The notes beneath the pieces are model-generated. The model made no database searches and was not told where the DNA came from. It was given only the letters and a program-made list of their open reading frames with translations. From contig BSYO01000025.1 in the NCBI GenBank assembly GCA_033239525.1, positions 11,442,001 through 11,506,000 of the forward strand: a DNA stretch of 64,000 nt, in the 5' to 3' direction. This document shows positions 49,160-62,225 of the stretch, piece after piece (within the stretch, counting starts at the first letter, position 1; every line of letters begins with the position of its first letter). This DNA is from Nepenthes gracilis. Its lineage: Eukaryota; Streptophyta; Magnoliopsida; Caryophyllales; Nepenthaceae. The translations under genes and the position numbers were made by a program.

Positions 49160-50777
49160 TTTTCCTATTGGATTCAAGTAGAGTTCTTGCAGAAAAATAC
49201 CCAAATGAAATTTATTTTGTTTTCTAAGTTTTTGAAACATTGGATGGCATGCCAAATTTCCACAATGAAAAATTGAGAAAAAAGTTTCCATAAGATAAAT
49301 TTACACTATCCTCATTACTTGAATTTGTGAAAAAAACAAATATCAACTATAATACATAAATTAAATAACACAATCAAGGGTACATGGTATTACAATGAAA
49401 AATTTTCTTTGAATGATAGAAAACATTCAAAAATATTTTACATTCAAAATATATCAATTATATACGAGTTTGATTACAGTAAACCCAACAAAACACTTTA
49501 AATTATAATAAGCGAATAACTCAAGTAATGAATAATTAAGAACAAACAAAATAAAACAACCTGTAACAACATTTTATATAGAAGCTAGTAAAATAAATCC
49601 AATAATGATGAAGAGTTGAATATAATTCAAAGTGCAAAGAGTTGACAAAACTTTTTATTCTTTCTACCTTTCATTCCTCTCTTTGTTTTGGATGTTAAAA
49701 ATTGTTTAGCAATGACTCAAATGTCTAACATAAAATCAGAGCTTACATTTTTACAGTCCATCGCTTAAGTGATGCCTATCACTCAGAATGAATCTGAAAT
49801 TTTATGATTAAGCAGTTGCTGCACAATTCCTCCGCAGAAGAAGAATGAAGATCGAATATTCTACCAAAAAAGAATTTTTTTAAAAACCCAAAAATAGTAT
49901 TTTTTATAGATATAGTATTCTTTCTTATTTCTATAATAATCTATAATATCATAAATTATTATAAGATATAATATCATCTTTACATTAGTACTTGATCTGA
50001 TTGATTATTAATTTATTTATTATCATATATCATTAAATAATTAATCAATACTACATAATAACATAATGCATATCTGATATATTGTATAATTTTTCTTTTT
50101 TTTCCCCCTCTAGTTGTGTCAAATACTCCACTAAGTAATGCTCACAACAAGTGCTAGAGGATGGGCCACAGGATAGATATTAGCTGATCCGATTTCCTTA
50201 GGGTTGCTGTCTTATTGGTAGCATGATTCGACTAGACAGTGTGTAAAAAGACAGTGGTGGCAGACACCAAGAAACTCTTATTTGCTTTGTAAATTCAAGG
50301 AGGAAGCAATAAGATTTCTACCAATGGAAACTTCAACAGTGGCTAAGTGGTTTCCATTAATCAACGTGACATCCTCCAACACTAGCTCATCAAATCTTTA
50401 GTCATGATCTTAACTTTTTATTTTTCCAAGGACTTAGGTGGGGGGACATCTAAATTATGGGATAAATATGATATCTGTGAGAAAAAATAAGTTAATTGTG
50501 GTCAATATAAGAAATAAAGTGATAAATATATAGAAAAATTTGAAATAAGATGATAAAAAATTATTTAAATTAAACTGATTTTGCTATCAAAAGATGTTAT
50601 ATTGAAACAGATAAAATAAATAAAATAAATCTGTATAGTTAATTCATCTTAAAGAGATTTAAGATTTTATTATTATTGCTCATTAAGTTGCATAGCAAAA
50701 GACAATCTATAAAGTCAATTTATTTATTAATATTATATATATATTTTTAGTTTTCTGTTGTTGTATTATTTGACTAT

Positions 50778-50808
<31 letters not shown>

Positions 50809-52110
50809 TAAGATAAAAAATGAAATTCAAATCTAAAAATACTTTTAATAAAGTATAAATTATAGCTTTTGACAGAAATGCTTTTTCTTTTTAATTAAAA
50901 ATTTATTTAAGAAAAAACTTATATACCTACTAAGCATTATAAAGATATTAAAAAGTTGGCATTTACTCTATTCCTCTTTGCTACCCTATGCATTTAATTG
51001 TTAGTTCCAAAATAATCCAATTAAAGCCAAATGTTTTAATTTTTTCAATTATATTATTAACTTTTTATCCTTTTTTTTCCCCACTTTTAAAACAATATTT
51101 TGATTTTATCAACTAAATGAAAAAAAAAAACGAAATACTCTGAAAAAAATAATATTTATTATTATAGAAAATTATTCAAATTCTTCATTATTTTCCCCTT
51201 TATAATTTAATTGATAAAAATAAAGCCATGTAAATGTACCAAAAGTGAAAACAAAAAAAAAAAAAATGAAATTTCATGTATCGAAATTAATAATCCAAAA
51301 ACTATATACTTTATTTATATAAAAAGGCTATATATTAACAAATTAAATTAAAAATTTCCAAATGGTGATGGACATAATCAACTTGATATAATATTACATT
51401 AACAAATTATTTAATTGGAGGTATTATTTATTTTTTATTAGCTTGATTTCTAGATAATTTTTAATACTATATTTAATTATAATTTTAGCAAAAATATATT
51501 ATCCCATTATAATAAAAGATGCGATTTTATTAAAAGAAATAAAAAACTAGACACACCTACCCTTGATTCCCTTCATATTGATCTCATCTTCTTTCCCATT
51601 AATATTTTTTTTTATTTTATTTCTAATTTTTCATATTTTGCTAATTATTCTCAAATTTAATCAAATAAATGAATAGAGAGAGAATATTTCTTCTTTCTTA
51701 CTAAACAAACAGAAAATATATAGTTTCAATTCTATTTCTATTTAATTTTATTTTTAAATATTACTTATTATATATATATTTATATATTTGGGTTCATCAA
51801 ATCAATAGGGCCTTGACAAAGATGTTCCATATATTTCACATCTTGTTACAAAGCCAAGATCACCTCATGAGATTCCATTCCCAAATGGACAAAACCTTAT
51901 AGGCTAAGCATCAAATCAAATTTATGCGGAATCAACTCCGTTTCTTTACGAAACTGTTTTGAATTTTGAGATTGTCAAATTCCTATTTATCTGATAAGTA
52001 ATTTTATTTCATTTTTACAGTTCTGTTATTAAAAATAATCATTTATTAAAAAAATAAATCTCAACAAAGGACATCAGTGATGGTTGTTGAATAGGCAGGG
52101 GATAGGGTTG
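49160..52110. other. AT-rich intergenic DNA
   Basis: No gene. It contains an (AAAT)n microsatellite at about 50,780-50,806. A balanced patch at 50,110-50,460 has no open frame. Elsewhere it is A/T-only tracts. Confidence 0.5.
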
Positions 52111-52114
52111 GGGA

Positions 52115-52305
52115 TGGCTCCATCTCTTTAAGTGATGAATATTATTATTTTTTATATCTCAACCATCTATTTTAAAATAAATAATTATAATTTTATAAAT
52201 AATTTTAACTAATTTTTTTTATATTTTTTAAAAAAATTAAATTATAACAATTCATTTAAATATTAATGACTTAGATTAAAAAAAAATGGATAAAGAGATG
52301 AAACC
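52115..52305. mobile_element. Palindromic MITE-like element, about 190 bp
   Basis: Inverted ends GGCTCCATCTCTTTA (52,117-52,130) and TAAAGAGATGAAACC (52,291-52,305) share a perfect 10-bp CATCTCTTTA/TAAAGAGATG. They enclose A/T-rich sequence that is itself partly palindromic and holds AAATAAATAATTATAATTTTA. The same end and core words occur in the 21.2-21.8 kb cluster. This fits a non-autonomous DNA element; target duplications are not certain. Confidence 0.5.
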
Positions 52306-55240
52306 TCTTTAATTCCTAAGGGATAGGTAGGCCCTAATACTGATCGAGGATATAATTGGAGTTAGGTGGTTTAAAGTCAAGCCTTTAAAATGATCTATAA
52401 AATGAGACTTAGCTATGGGAAAGGTTGTCAAGCCAGATCAATAAAATGATCCACAAATTAATTTTATGTCTCATATATCAATTTTGAAGTGCTAGGCTTA
52501 TAATTTATCTATAATATATTTATTTAAATTTCCAAAAAAATTATATCTATCACAATTATATAATATTGTGAAATACATTTATTTAAAAAATAAAAAAATA
52601 TATATTTTTACGTCAAAAATAAAAAATTAGATAAACTATTAAATTTGCTCCTTAAAAATGACCAGAATATATAAATTTTACGTTATAATTTATAAATATT
52701 ATTTTAGAATTTATATTCAGAAAAAAATAATTTTTTTAAGAAAAAATTAAAGACCAAATTATATATAAAATATGAGAGTAGTGTTTCTTATAGTTTTTGG
52801 GACCCAATTTATTCCAAGACAACTATAAGCTTCATTGAGAAGAAATATTATACTATTTTATTATTTAAATAATTAAAATTTTTTTCTTATAATAAAAAAA
52901 TTAAAATTAAAATTAAAATAATATATTAAAAATACTAACTTAATTTCTTTTTTTTTTTTAAAAAAAAACATAATATAACCTAGAAATATGATAATCTCAA
53001 CCACTATCGTGAACTACCACTCTTATTAGTAGGTAGATGACTTAATTATTAGTGAAATAAATAAAAAATTGGTCAGAAACTACAATAGAGACTTCCCAAC
53101 AGCTTTTGGCATTAATTTCTCATAATTGAGAGTCACTGCTATCTGCAATCGATTATTGCCTGTATCGTCCGTATTATTAGATCTGATTAATATTATATTT
53201 AAATTAATTATAGATTAAATTAGATAAAAATTTATTATTAATAAGTTAAATTATATTGGATATTGCTCGATTATTCAGGCCGAAAGCCTTAACAATACTC
53301 ATTTATAAATGAGTCGAGTCGATTCAGATAGGTGTATAGATATTGTTTTATTTTTAGTATATTTATCTAAAATTTTGTATTTTATATAAAAATATTTAAA
53401 AATATAAAATATTTTTAAAATTATAATATTTATGATAAAATATTATGTAAGTATATATTTTAATAAACAATTTTTACAACAAAAGATTATTAATTATATA
53501 AAAATATTAAAATAATTTTTAAAATAATATTTATTTAATATGAAAAATATATTTATTAAAAAATTATATAGTCTATGTCGTACTGAGCTATAACACACTC
53601 TCACTCATGACCATATCCTAGCCAAATATATCAATCGGACCTATCTTTATATTTATACCGTCTATAATATTTTTATACATAGGTAAAATTATATAAAATT
53701 TTAAATTATTTAGACCGAATTAATTGGACGATTTGATTTTAATCATGTTTACTTTTTATTAAGCTTCTTTAATTATATATGAAAAATGAGAGGTATACAA
53801 TCTAAGGTTTGGATTTGATAAAGTCAAAATTTATGTAGAAATTTGTGAATACTAAATTAGGCTAAGTTAAGTACGACCTGGATATCCAAGCAAATTTATA
53901 ACTATACCCATTTATAATTCAAATTGGATTGGTTTAGATAAGTCCACGAATTTTTTTTTAATTTTAATGATTGTTTATTTAAAATATTATATTTATATAA
54001 AATATTTACAAATATAAAATAATTTAAAAATTATTATATTTAGACTATAATATTAACCAAGTATATATGTCAATGAAACATCTCTATATAAAAAAAATGA
54101 TTGATTACATAAAAATATAATTTACAGAATAATTTTCAAAAACTCGATATTTATTAACAAAAATATACTTACAAAATAAATTTTCTAATCTAGGCCACTG
54201 TGTTCAGCTAAAAAAATTAATAAGGCCTAATTTTTTTAATAACATTATTTTATAATATTTATATATATTGATCAAATTATATAAAATTTAAATTGATCAC
54301 CTTACCTAATTTTAATCAAGTCTATGAATAAAATAATGCTCTATAGATGCCTCTTAATTCCCCCTCCACACCCCATAGTAGCCATTATAAGTACAAATAA
54401 ACCTTCTTTTCATTATAAGTACAAATAAACACTTTAATAATTTTTTATTTTGGCATGGTGGACAAGACTTTTAATACACATTATATTTTAAAAAGAAAAT
54501 CAAAATTTTTAAACCGCTAATAAATAAAAAATAAAAAATTATCATCATCCATAAGTCAGATAAAATGTCAAAATTGTGGCAGTATCGGATAAAAAAATTA
54601 CCCCCCACAATTAGAACAAAGATGGTGGAAGAATCCAGGAGCAATTATAGAATACACCATACCATGTCCCCCCCACTATCCAGCATTTGCCACAGTTGAT
54701 TTGTCACATCTTGTTAAAAAACATCCCAATTGGTACCTCTTCCACTTGGAAAAAAAAAAAAAAATACATCTATTGTCACATTTGTTTATTTTTTTCCCTA
54801 ATTTTTTTTCTTATTCTTTATTTTTTCTTACTTCAGCAGTTATTTTTTTTTTAATTTTTGATTTTGATTTTTTAACTTTTATTTTAGTATTATTTTAATT
54901 TTGTCAAAAATTACCAAATTTATTTTTCTAAGTGTAATGTGATAGACCACGATGAAAGTAGCGTAATTTTTTGACATCCCATAGTGTCACTGTATAACAC
55001 TCAGAAATATTATTATGTTGGTCTAAGATTTCACCCAGTACAAAAATAATAAAATACGATATTATGATCTGGTATTCATTTGTAAAAAGTCAAAAACTTT
55101 TAAAGTAGAGAGGTTAAGTCTAATTTGTTCATTGCTATTTTTGCCCTATTAGAGGCAAAAGAAAGTGGGGTGGTAAAATCATCTTATAATAATAGGTTAA
55201 CTAGAAGAGTTATAAATACATTCACATTCTGTTACTGAAA
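52306..55240. other. AT-rich DNA with a diverged internal repeat pair
   Basis: No gene. 53,320-53,610 and 53,940-54,215 resemble each other in order and spacing: TATTTATATAAAATATT(T)A(A/C)AAATATAAAATA, AAGTATATAT, TTAATTATATAAAAATAT-like, then GTC(T/G)A/TAGGCCACTGTG-like ends. This suggests an old duplication or two copies of a repeat. The frame at 54,701-54,898 is a T-rich artefact. Confidence 0.4.
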
Positions 55241-55249
55241 AAGTTACTA

Positions 55250-55490
55250 ATTGTGAGGGCTGTAATTGTTTCAGCAAGAGCTATGATATTAAAAATGTGT
55301 TTAAATCTTTGATACATTCTTTATCAGCTATCTTAACCCCGGGATTAAGCTTACCAAAATGTTTCAATTTAAGTAGTTTATCCAATCTTCTATGACCCAT
55401 ATATTGATGAGTATTAGATTGACATAGCAACCAATTAGAGGTAAACGCTCTGTATTTTGACCATTTATTTTCATTTGGAGTTAACTTATC
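55250..55490 (-). pseudogene. Possible copia pre-integrase fragment
   Basis: One minus-strand frame reads THQYMGHRRLDKLLKLKHFG then KLNPGVKIADKECIKDLNTF. The GHRRLDKL segment resembles the (L)GHxxxxKL motif of the GAG-pre-integrase region of copia pol. It is short and isolated, so assignment is tentative. Confidence 0.3.
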
Positions 55491-57160
55491 CTACGAAGGT
55501 TACATAAATGTTATTATTTTGTCATTCAATTTCTTTTTTTAATGAGAAATGTTCTGACTTTTAAAAAGTTATACGATTTTAGGGAACAATTTGTCAACTA
55601 ATATTTTTTTATACATGCATTTCATGCCATTGTTCATTATCCTACTTCTATTTAGGCTACCATGACAAGGCAAAGGTGTATTTACAGGTCCATTAGAAAT
55701 AATTTTACTAGCCAAATTGAGCTGGTTGAATTATGAAAAAAAATGAAGGTCAAGGAAAGTTCGATTCTTGCTGCCGCACCGCTAAGCTTACATATTGCAT
55801 AGTCTTAGTGGATATGATCAAAGTGGTTGAGTGTGTCTGATTATTTGTCATAATAAAGAAGTTTGAGAAACATATAAGGCGGATTCTTTCAAAGCATTAC
55901 AATTTCAATTTAAGATTTAGAGCATGTTGTACTAAATTCTCATTATTTCCTTGTTCACACCAAAGCAGTCTTATTTCATATGATTCAATTGAATCAAGCT
56001 TCTTTGCTCTGAATAAAAAAAAAAAACTCATCCTCAAATTTGAGTAACATTTTTCCCATGGTAGAGCAATAAGTTAGCAATGCTAAATGCTATGAATTTC
56101 CCATAGTGATCAAGGAAATCGATTTTATAACTATTTAGTCCAATTCATCGAATAATTTTAAATGATTCTTGATAGAAAATTGTTCTTTATGTAAATAAAT
56201 CAAGATCAAATCTTCTTTAATGAACTCGATAGTTTGGCGATCATTATACTAGTATTATGTCTTTAATTGCTCAATCATATTTGTTGTATAAGCTGAATTT
56301 TTTTGATCAATTGTTTCCAAAATACAGACGTTTTCAATCTAAGATTTGAAACATCCGTTGTAGTGAATTCTCATTGATTTCATGTTTACACTCCTCGGCC
56401 TCTAACATTCATTTGCTCTTTCAAGAGAGCATGCTTCATATGATTCTCTTAGATCAAACTCCCATACTTGAATAAAGAAACTTACCCTTGGGTTTCTGTC
56501 AAAATCAAAATTAGAAGAGTAAATGAGGTCCGAGGAGAAAATAAGAGGTGGTCTCAGATGCCATGCGAAAGAGCTTAAAAGGTAAGACTTTTAGAACTGA
56601 TAGAAGATATGTTATTCTGGCAAATAAATTTTTCGAACATTTGCAAGATGTTGCTTGGCATCGGGATTGAGGCAACGTAGGCTTGGCTTGGAATAATCAG
56701 ACGCACCACAAAGTCTCAAGGACATTTCTAAAATAGCCAAAATATAACCCTCTTCTCCCAATTTTTGTCATTATTTATAACCAACCTATCTCTGATGATG
56801 CCTAAGTCCTAATTAGAATGCTGTCTTTAATAACAAATCCTTCGACTGAGCTCCCTTGTGCTACCAAAGTAACCACACAGCTCGACAACTGAGTATCCAA
56901 GCACTTGAAACTCAGCTCCTGTCATTATTGACACAATGAAAGAAGATAGCTTAATTATAACTGATTAGTTTCTTGAGCCCTCCGAACTACACTGAGGCAT
57001 ACCTCAGTGGTTATTCTAAGGCAACAAATCTTAAGTTCTTCCCTACTGTTAAGGAAGTTCTTCCTAACTACAAAATATCCTACGCTACGATGCTTGTTAT
57101 CGAGGTCTTCATAATTGGGAGCGAGGTTGACTTTTGCTCAAGCAAGCGTAACAGGATCTA
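55491..57160. other. Mixed-composition repeat-like DNA
   Basis: No gene identified. An imperfect repeat pair at about 55,905-56,045 and 56,335-56,520 shares TCAAT(T/C)TAAGATTT(A/G), AATTCTCATT(A/G)-TTTC and CTTCATATGATTC, followed by an A/C-rich stretch. Its position on the minus strand after the RNase H relic suggests decayed gypsy internal sequence. Confidence 0.35.
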
Positions 57161-57164
57161 TTGA

Positions 57165-57690
57165 TCAATTTTCATAATAAATTGGTTATGTTGTATATAA
57201 TGCCCCCATTTGGTGACTGCAGATAGTATCGGTAATTCCTTTTCATAATTCGAAGGTCATTCTGTTTTGGGTCCAAAGGGCTAGGAAATCAAAGCTATAG
57301 GTCTACCCTGTTGCCAAAGATATTCCCTCATCCCTGATACTGAAGTATCTACTCCAACAGTGAAGGGTTGATCGAAATCATTTGCTTCTTCCCCTAGAGC
57401 TGTGCTAACGCAGGCTGAGTCCTCAGTCGAGCTTGGCTCACTACCATCTTGAGAGAAGCAATTGGCTTTCTAAGATCATGAGCCAACAACCTCAAATACA
57501 AAGTATGATTCTTCCCAAACAGGTGAGGCGCACCTAGCATTCAAAAGGAAAAGATTTTAACATATAAGTACATTTCCTTAATCGGTTAAGGCCGATACCT
57601 ATGCTCGAGTCATCGCCTGTTGGAGGGATTCAAATGTTATTTGTGCTTTCTGACGACATTGGAATTTAAGTTTATCAAGAGTTGGGTCGA
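57165..57690 (-). pseudogene. Gypsy reverse transcriptase end/RNase H remnant
   Basis: Minus strand: CRQKAQITFESLQQAMTRA near 57,650-57,600, the end of reverse transcriptase. Then FDQPFTVGVDTSVSGM (57,390-57,340), WQQGRPIALIS and KTE-PSNYEKELPILSAVTKWG (57,320-57,210), FIMKIDQ, and after a stop LLRLLEQKSTS. These match in order the RNase H motifs (F-x-L-x-x-D-A-S, QxxxPIAxxS, YEKELLAxxxAVxxWRxYL, TDxxSLxxLLEQ). The first catalytic Asp is kept (GVDTS). In-frame stops and an odd 170-base spacer (57,395-57,565) show decay. Confidence 0.75.
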
Positions 57691-58655
57691 TGGTGTTTAA
57701 TCTATCGTTAGTATCGGTGAATTTCATGGCATTATATTGTACTCCAAGTCCCTTCTATTATGATTACCATATCTTATGTAGGGTTCTAAGTTTTGGAATT
57801 GTATTTGGTTAAGTATTGAAGGAAGATTTTTGCACACTGTTTGCTTCAAAAGAATTTTGGCCAGAGCATTTTCACACGAGGTTCATAAGTTGTTTTGTTC
57901 CTCTATTATTCAATCAGTTTGTATCCGTAACGTTGTTCGCCACATGTTTGTGAGCTCGTACTCCTTGTATCAATCCACATAATGCTCATGTGATATTAGC
58001 TGCATTGCTAGGGTCCAAAGTTAAATTGTAAGATGGCTGTGAGACAGCAGTTCAACCTGCAGATGTTCAAACAGAAATATCGTTTCTATCCACTTTCCAT
58101 TTCAATGAACTGCTTTGATTAGAGGTCTCTTTCTGTTTTAAAAGCCAAGCCTCCTTCTCATTTGTCCATGCACAATAAATTTGTATTGAGGGTGGAGAGC
58201 ACCTTGTTTGAGACTTCAAGTGTTCAATCATGTGAGATTTATGAGAATTACCATACTTTTGAGAGATCTTCATTCTTTGTTGCTGTATGCCTAAATTTTT
58301 TGAGATCTCTTGCCCAAAAATTGATCTACCTTAATCATTTTGCAAATATATGGAGTATTGGTGTATGGCACATACATAGATTTAGGGCATTGTGTTATAA
58401 TTAGGGGAGTTAATCAATTGGAGATCCACTCGGAGAAATTAAAAGATATATGTGTAGCTGCGTGTCCACAAATCTAAGGAGGATATTAGGAAGTCATATG
58501 TTTGATATTACTTAGAAAATCTAGTGCATTTGTTTGTTGGCTTGTAGGTGGCTTTTTAATTGACGACTCAAAGTTTGAAGGGGATTTTTCCTTTAAACGA
58601 TTTGTTCAAAATATTCCCTTTGTCATCATATCACGTGTTTTCTCTGTGTATAAGG
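57691..58655. other. Unassigned sequence between gypsy relics
   Basis: Balanced composition without a recognisable gene. Open frames at 58,067-58,273 (minus) and 58,162-58,404 (plus) overlap on opposite strands and lack family resemblance. The last 60 bases (TAAGGTACGAGTATCAAATT) resemble the end of pol before the LTR at 24.8 kb, so this may be the plus-strand pol end of the next LTR. Confidence 0.35.
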
Positions 58656-58659
58656 TACG

Positions 58660-60971
58660 AGTATCAAATTTTAAATTTTAATTATAATTAATTAAGTTAA
58701 GATAAATAAAATTGAAATTTAAGGAGGAATAATTGGGTTAAAGTCTACTTTGGATAGTGTCATATCGAGTTGAGAGACAATTGATCGGCGCCTAACACAT
58801 ACATATGTGTCGTAGGTAGAGAGGTCATGCCTGATAGACGCCTGATTGGATCTCGAGCACATTTTTTAGTGTGTTCACACTCGATTCAGGCTTGAGGGAC
58901 CATTGAGCGCACTATGACACAATGCTAGCGCCTAATGCGTGCCTGATATGATGCTTGTGCACCACAATTTTTGGCCACTGTACCCGATGTACGCCTGATG
59001 AGTACACGTGTACCACTATATTATATAAGTCATGTTCAATTGATTTTTGGTCATTTTTTACCTGATTTTGAGAGAAAAAAAAGGAGAAGAGATGAAAAGA
59101 GAGAAGAGAGAGAAAGTTAGAGAAGGTCAATTAAAGTGATTTTAAGCAAAATTTTAACAAATTTAAAACTAAGGCAAGTACAGCCTAAATCTCATTTTTT
59201 TTATTACTAATATATTTTTTTTTTATTTTATTGAATATTTATTATTTTAAATATCTATACATATCATATTTTTATAGTTAAAATATTTATACTTTATATA
59301 CATGGACTATCACTCTCATTCTTTATTATTATTTTTTTATAAAGATTATGTTCTTTGTTCATGTACATTGGTTTGTCAAGTTAATTTCTTACAAGTATAT
59401 CTATGCATATGTTGAGAATCTCGTCTAATACTTTAATATATTATGAATTTCATATATAAGGTTCCTACATGCTTAGAATCACTAAATTTATATCTTACAT
59501 GTTCTGAAAATTCATTGTATTGCCCTTGTATGTTTGCTCACGGAAATGGAATATTGAATTGAAAATCTTTATTGATTTATATGCCATATATTGCTGAAAA
59601 CAGTTTTTTCCTGTTCAAAAATCTTATAAAGTAACATTACATGTTTTAAATTATGTTGAAGTTTTTGTAGGAAATAAAAGCATTGCACAATAAGAAATTG
59701 AAAAAATTTAAAGAAAAACTCTATAAATTGTTAAAGAATTAAAAATATTTTACTCAAAATGAGAAAATCTAATGATTATGTAAAATTGTATAAAATTTTT
59801 ATTTGTTTATGTATCGAATAATTGTAAGAAATTCAACAATAGTATATTATGACATGTTTTAGCATATAATAGTAGTGATTGATATTCGACCCAATCATCC
59901 ACAGATAAAAGCGGTGTTCGGTTTCATCTATAGGGTTATATATACGACTTACTTACGGGTCTAAAATAGTAATATAAGACCTTTAGTTGTGTGGAAACAA
60001 ATATAACCCAGATTTTAATTATTCGTTCCTTAGTCGGTAAGGCCCTATTGGCCATTGGTTCATAAGAATAACATGTTGGAACAAATAAAAGCAGTGTTCG
60101 GTTTCATCTATAGAGTTATATGTACGACGACTTACTTACGGGTCTTAAATAATATATAAGGTCTTTGGTTATGTGGAAACAAATATAACCCAGATTTTAA
60201 TTATCTATTCCTTAGTCGGTAAGGCCCTATTGGCCATTGGTCCATAAGAATAACATGTTGGAACATAAATTTTACATGGCACGGTTTAGACTAAGAACTG
60301 AAAGAAAAATCTAAAACTCGTGCATATTTGTTATGAAAATTTCACGGTATTGCATCTAAATTTGATTCTTTATTCCTTCCAATATATTTTAATATAAATT
60401 GTATATTTGACTATGCAAATTATATGCATTGTTAAGCTTTTAACTCACTCTTATTTTTATTTTTCGCTAACACCTTTCGATTAGCGGGTTTGAGTACTAG
60501 CAGGTAAGAATTATGGTCGAGGACCTGATTAAAAAAAAAACTAGAGTAGGATTTAGATAAAATCAATTGTAGTATTTTGTTTCAAAATAATAGTTTTAGA
60601 ATATTTACTTTTACGGTTCTATATTAATCTAGTTATTGTGATGTTATAGTCAGCGGTGTAGTGAAATATTGGATTGTTCAGCAGTTGCTAATTATGATTG
60701 TTGTTTACTTTGATTTTATTTAGACGTATCTTCTTACATTTGATTTAACATCATATGGTAGTCGATATGCGGAGCCACTTTTAGATATGGCAATTTTGAA
60801 TCATGTGTTTTGGCTAATTATCATATATTTGGATTGGTTGATATTATCAATTTATAGTTCACGTTCAAGGTTGATTTGGGATTACAAATCAATCTAATAA
60901 TATGAGTAATTAAAATAAGATGGATTAATTCTATTAATTGATGTCGGGATCGGGTTTCGGAACGTGACACT
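58660..60971 (+). repeat. Long LTR (about 2.3 kb) of the chromovirus-like family, plus strand
   Basis: Same landmarks and order as the minus-strand LTR at 22.2-24.8 kb. AATTAAGTTAAGATAAATAA starts it. The U3 is GC-rich with repeated GCCTGAT. Then come GTGCACCA, TATATAAGTCATGTTCAATT (58,030+1,000, near 59,022-59,043), a GA-rich tract at 59,070-59,120, and TTTAACTCACTCTTATTTTT near 60,440. The end TCGGGTTTCGGAACGTGACA falls at about 60,950-60,970. It carries a tandem duplication that the other copy lacks. Probably a solo LTR or element end; no pol is recognised downstream. Confidence 0.65.
59903..60264 (+). repeat. About 180-bp tandem duplication inside the LTR
   Basis: Unit one (from 59,903) and unit two (from 60,083) both run ATAAAAGC(G/A)GTGTTCGG, ATCTATAG(G/A)GTTATAT, CTTACTTACGGGTCT, TGTGGAAACAAATATAACCC, TCGGTAAGGCCCTATTGG and AAGAATAACATGTTGGAAC. 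The period is 180-182. The homologous place in the minus-strand LTR (about 23,400-23,600) has a single diverged unit. Confidence 0.9.
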
Positions 60972-62225
60972 ATGGCTACAATTTAATGTATTTATATGTA
61001 CGTGAAAGATGATGATTAATATTTGATCATTTTCATTTTTAATTTCTTTAAGCACATTGAAGTTGAAAATTTTACATCTGTAATTTCACATAGAAATACT
61101 TATTTATTATTTATGGGTCTAATCGACGTTTCCTCTTATGACGTTGTTATGTGGCCACATCAACAAATGAATTTGAGATAATAGACTTTCTGAGTCCTAA
61201 GAATACAGTCATGAAGTAAATAGGTTGCATGGCAGCATCATCAGCAGCATTTCAGAATCTGTTAGCTATTTCAACAGCACCACTCAAGAGTCAGCTAGTC
61301 CAAGCCCAGAAATATGCAATGCCAAATTGGTCAGCCATAGTTTAAACTCGACACAATTCTATCATATCAAGTATGCGATATGGCCTAAGTACTTCACGAG
61401 GAATATTTTGATTCTTTAGCATAATGCTGAGTAATTTGATTGCTACCTGAGTAGTGGTAAGAGTAATCAGCGATGCTGAATATGACTTCCGTGGAGGCGA
61501 CGCCATTGATGTCATGAAAAATGACATCTCAAAACGCGGTTCATTACAGATTGTAAAGTAGTTGGTGTAGAAGCAAAAAGCTGAAGGCATTAGAATGAAT
61601 TCATACTGACTTTGACTGAGTGTGAAAGGTAGTCTTGAGAAGTAGCTTAGAGAAGAAGGTTCCATGGAGTTTCATCGAATAAGTCATCAATTATGAGACT
61701 GAAATTTGTTTTTGATAGTTAAGTTGTTCAATATACCACAGAATCTACATGTAGCATTCTTATACAACCGATGCTATTGGTGAAGCAAATGGAATAGAGC
61801 TAGGTCAGATGACTGAACATCGATGCATGTTTGAAACCTGTTTTTCAAACTCATTAGTCATGCAATGGTCATTCAACAGATAACTTTGCAAGGGTACTGG
61901 TTTGGCATTGGAAGTGGCAATTGAGAGGGAATATCGAAGAGATCCTGGGACTTAGCTAAATTGCTCATGCTGGACTGGTCTGGACAAAAAGAGACAATTG
62001 GATAGCTAAATTCTGTAGACTATTTTCCAGTGATGAATTATCTGATTCCTTATTGTCGCTATGAAAGGTTGGATGAATCTTTTATGATAATCATCCACAG
62101 GAGATGTTTATTGAATGATAAGAAACTAATCTTCTCTTCTACAATTTCAAATAGATTTCCACTATTCTTATTTTATGAGGAATTGTTGAAGAAAGATTGG
62201 GACTAGTCAAATCCTCTTATGCATA
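60972..62225. other. Unassigned sequence, balanced composition
   Basis: 61,150-62,220 is less A/T-rich than most of the window. Frames at 61,225-61,419 (plus) and 61,665-61,342 (minus) overlap and have no family match. It could be gene-flanking, a decayed gene or a retroelement interior. Nothing specific is supported. Confidence 0.3.

Noticed and set aside
54701..54898. 65-aa hydrophobic frame resembling a membrane peptide
   Set aside because: It is T-rich sequence translated as Phe/Leu; no promoter, splice or family evidence.
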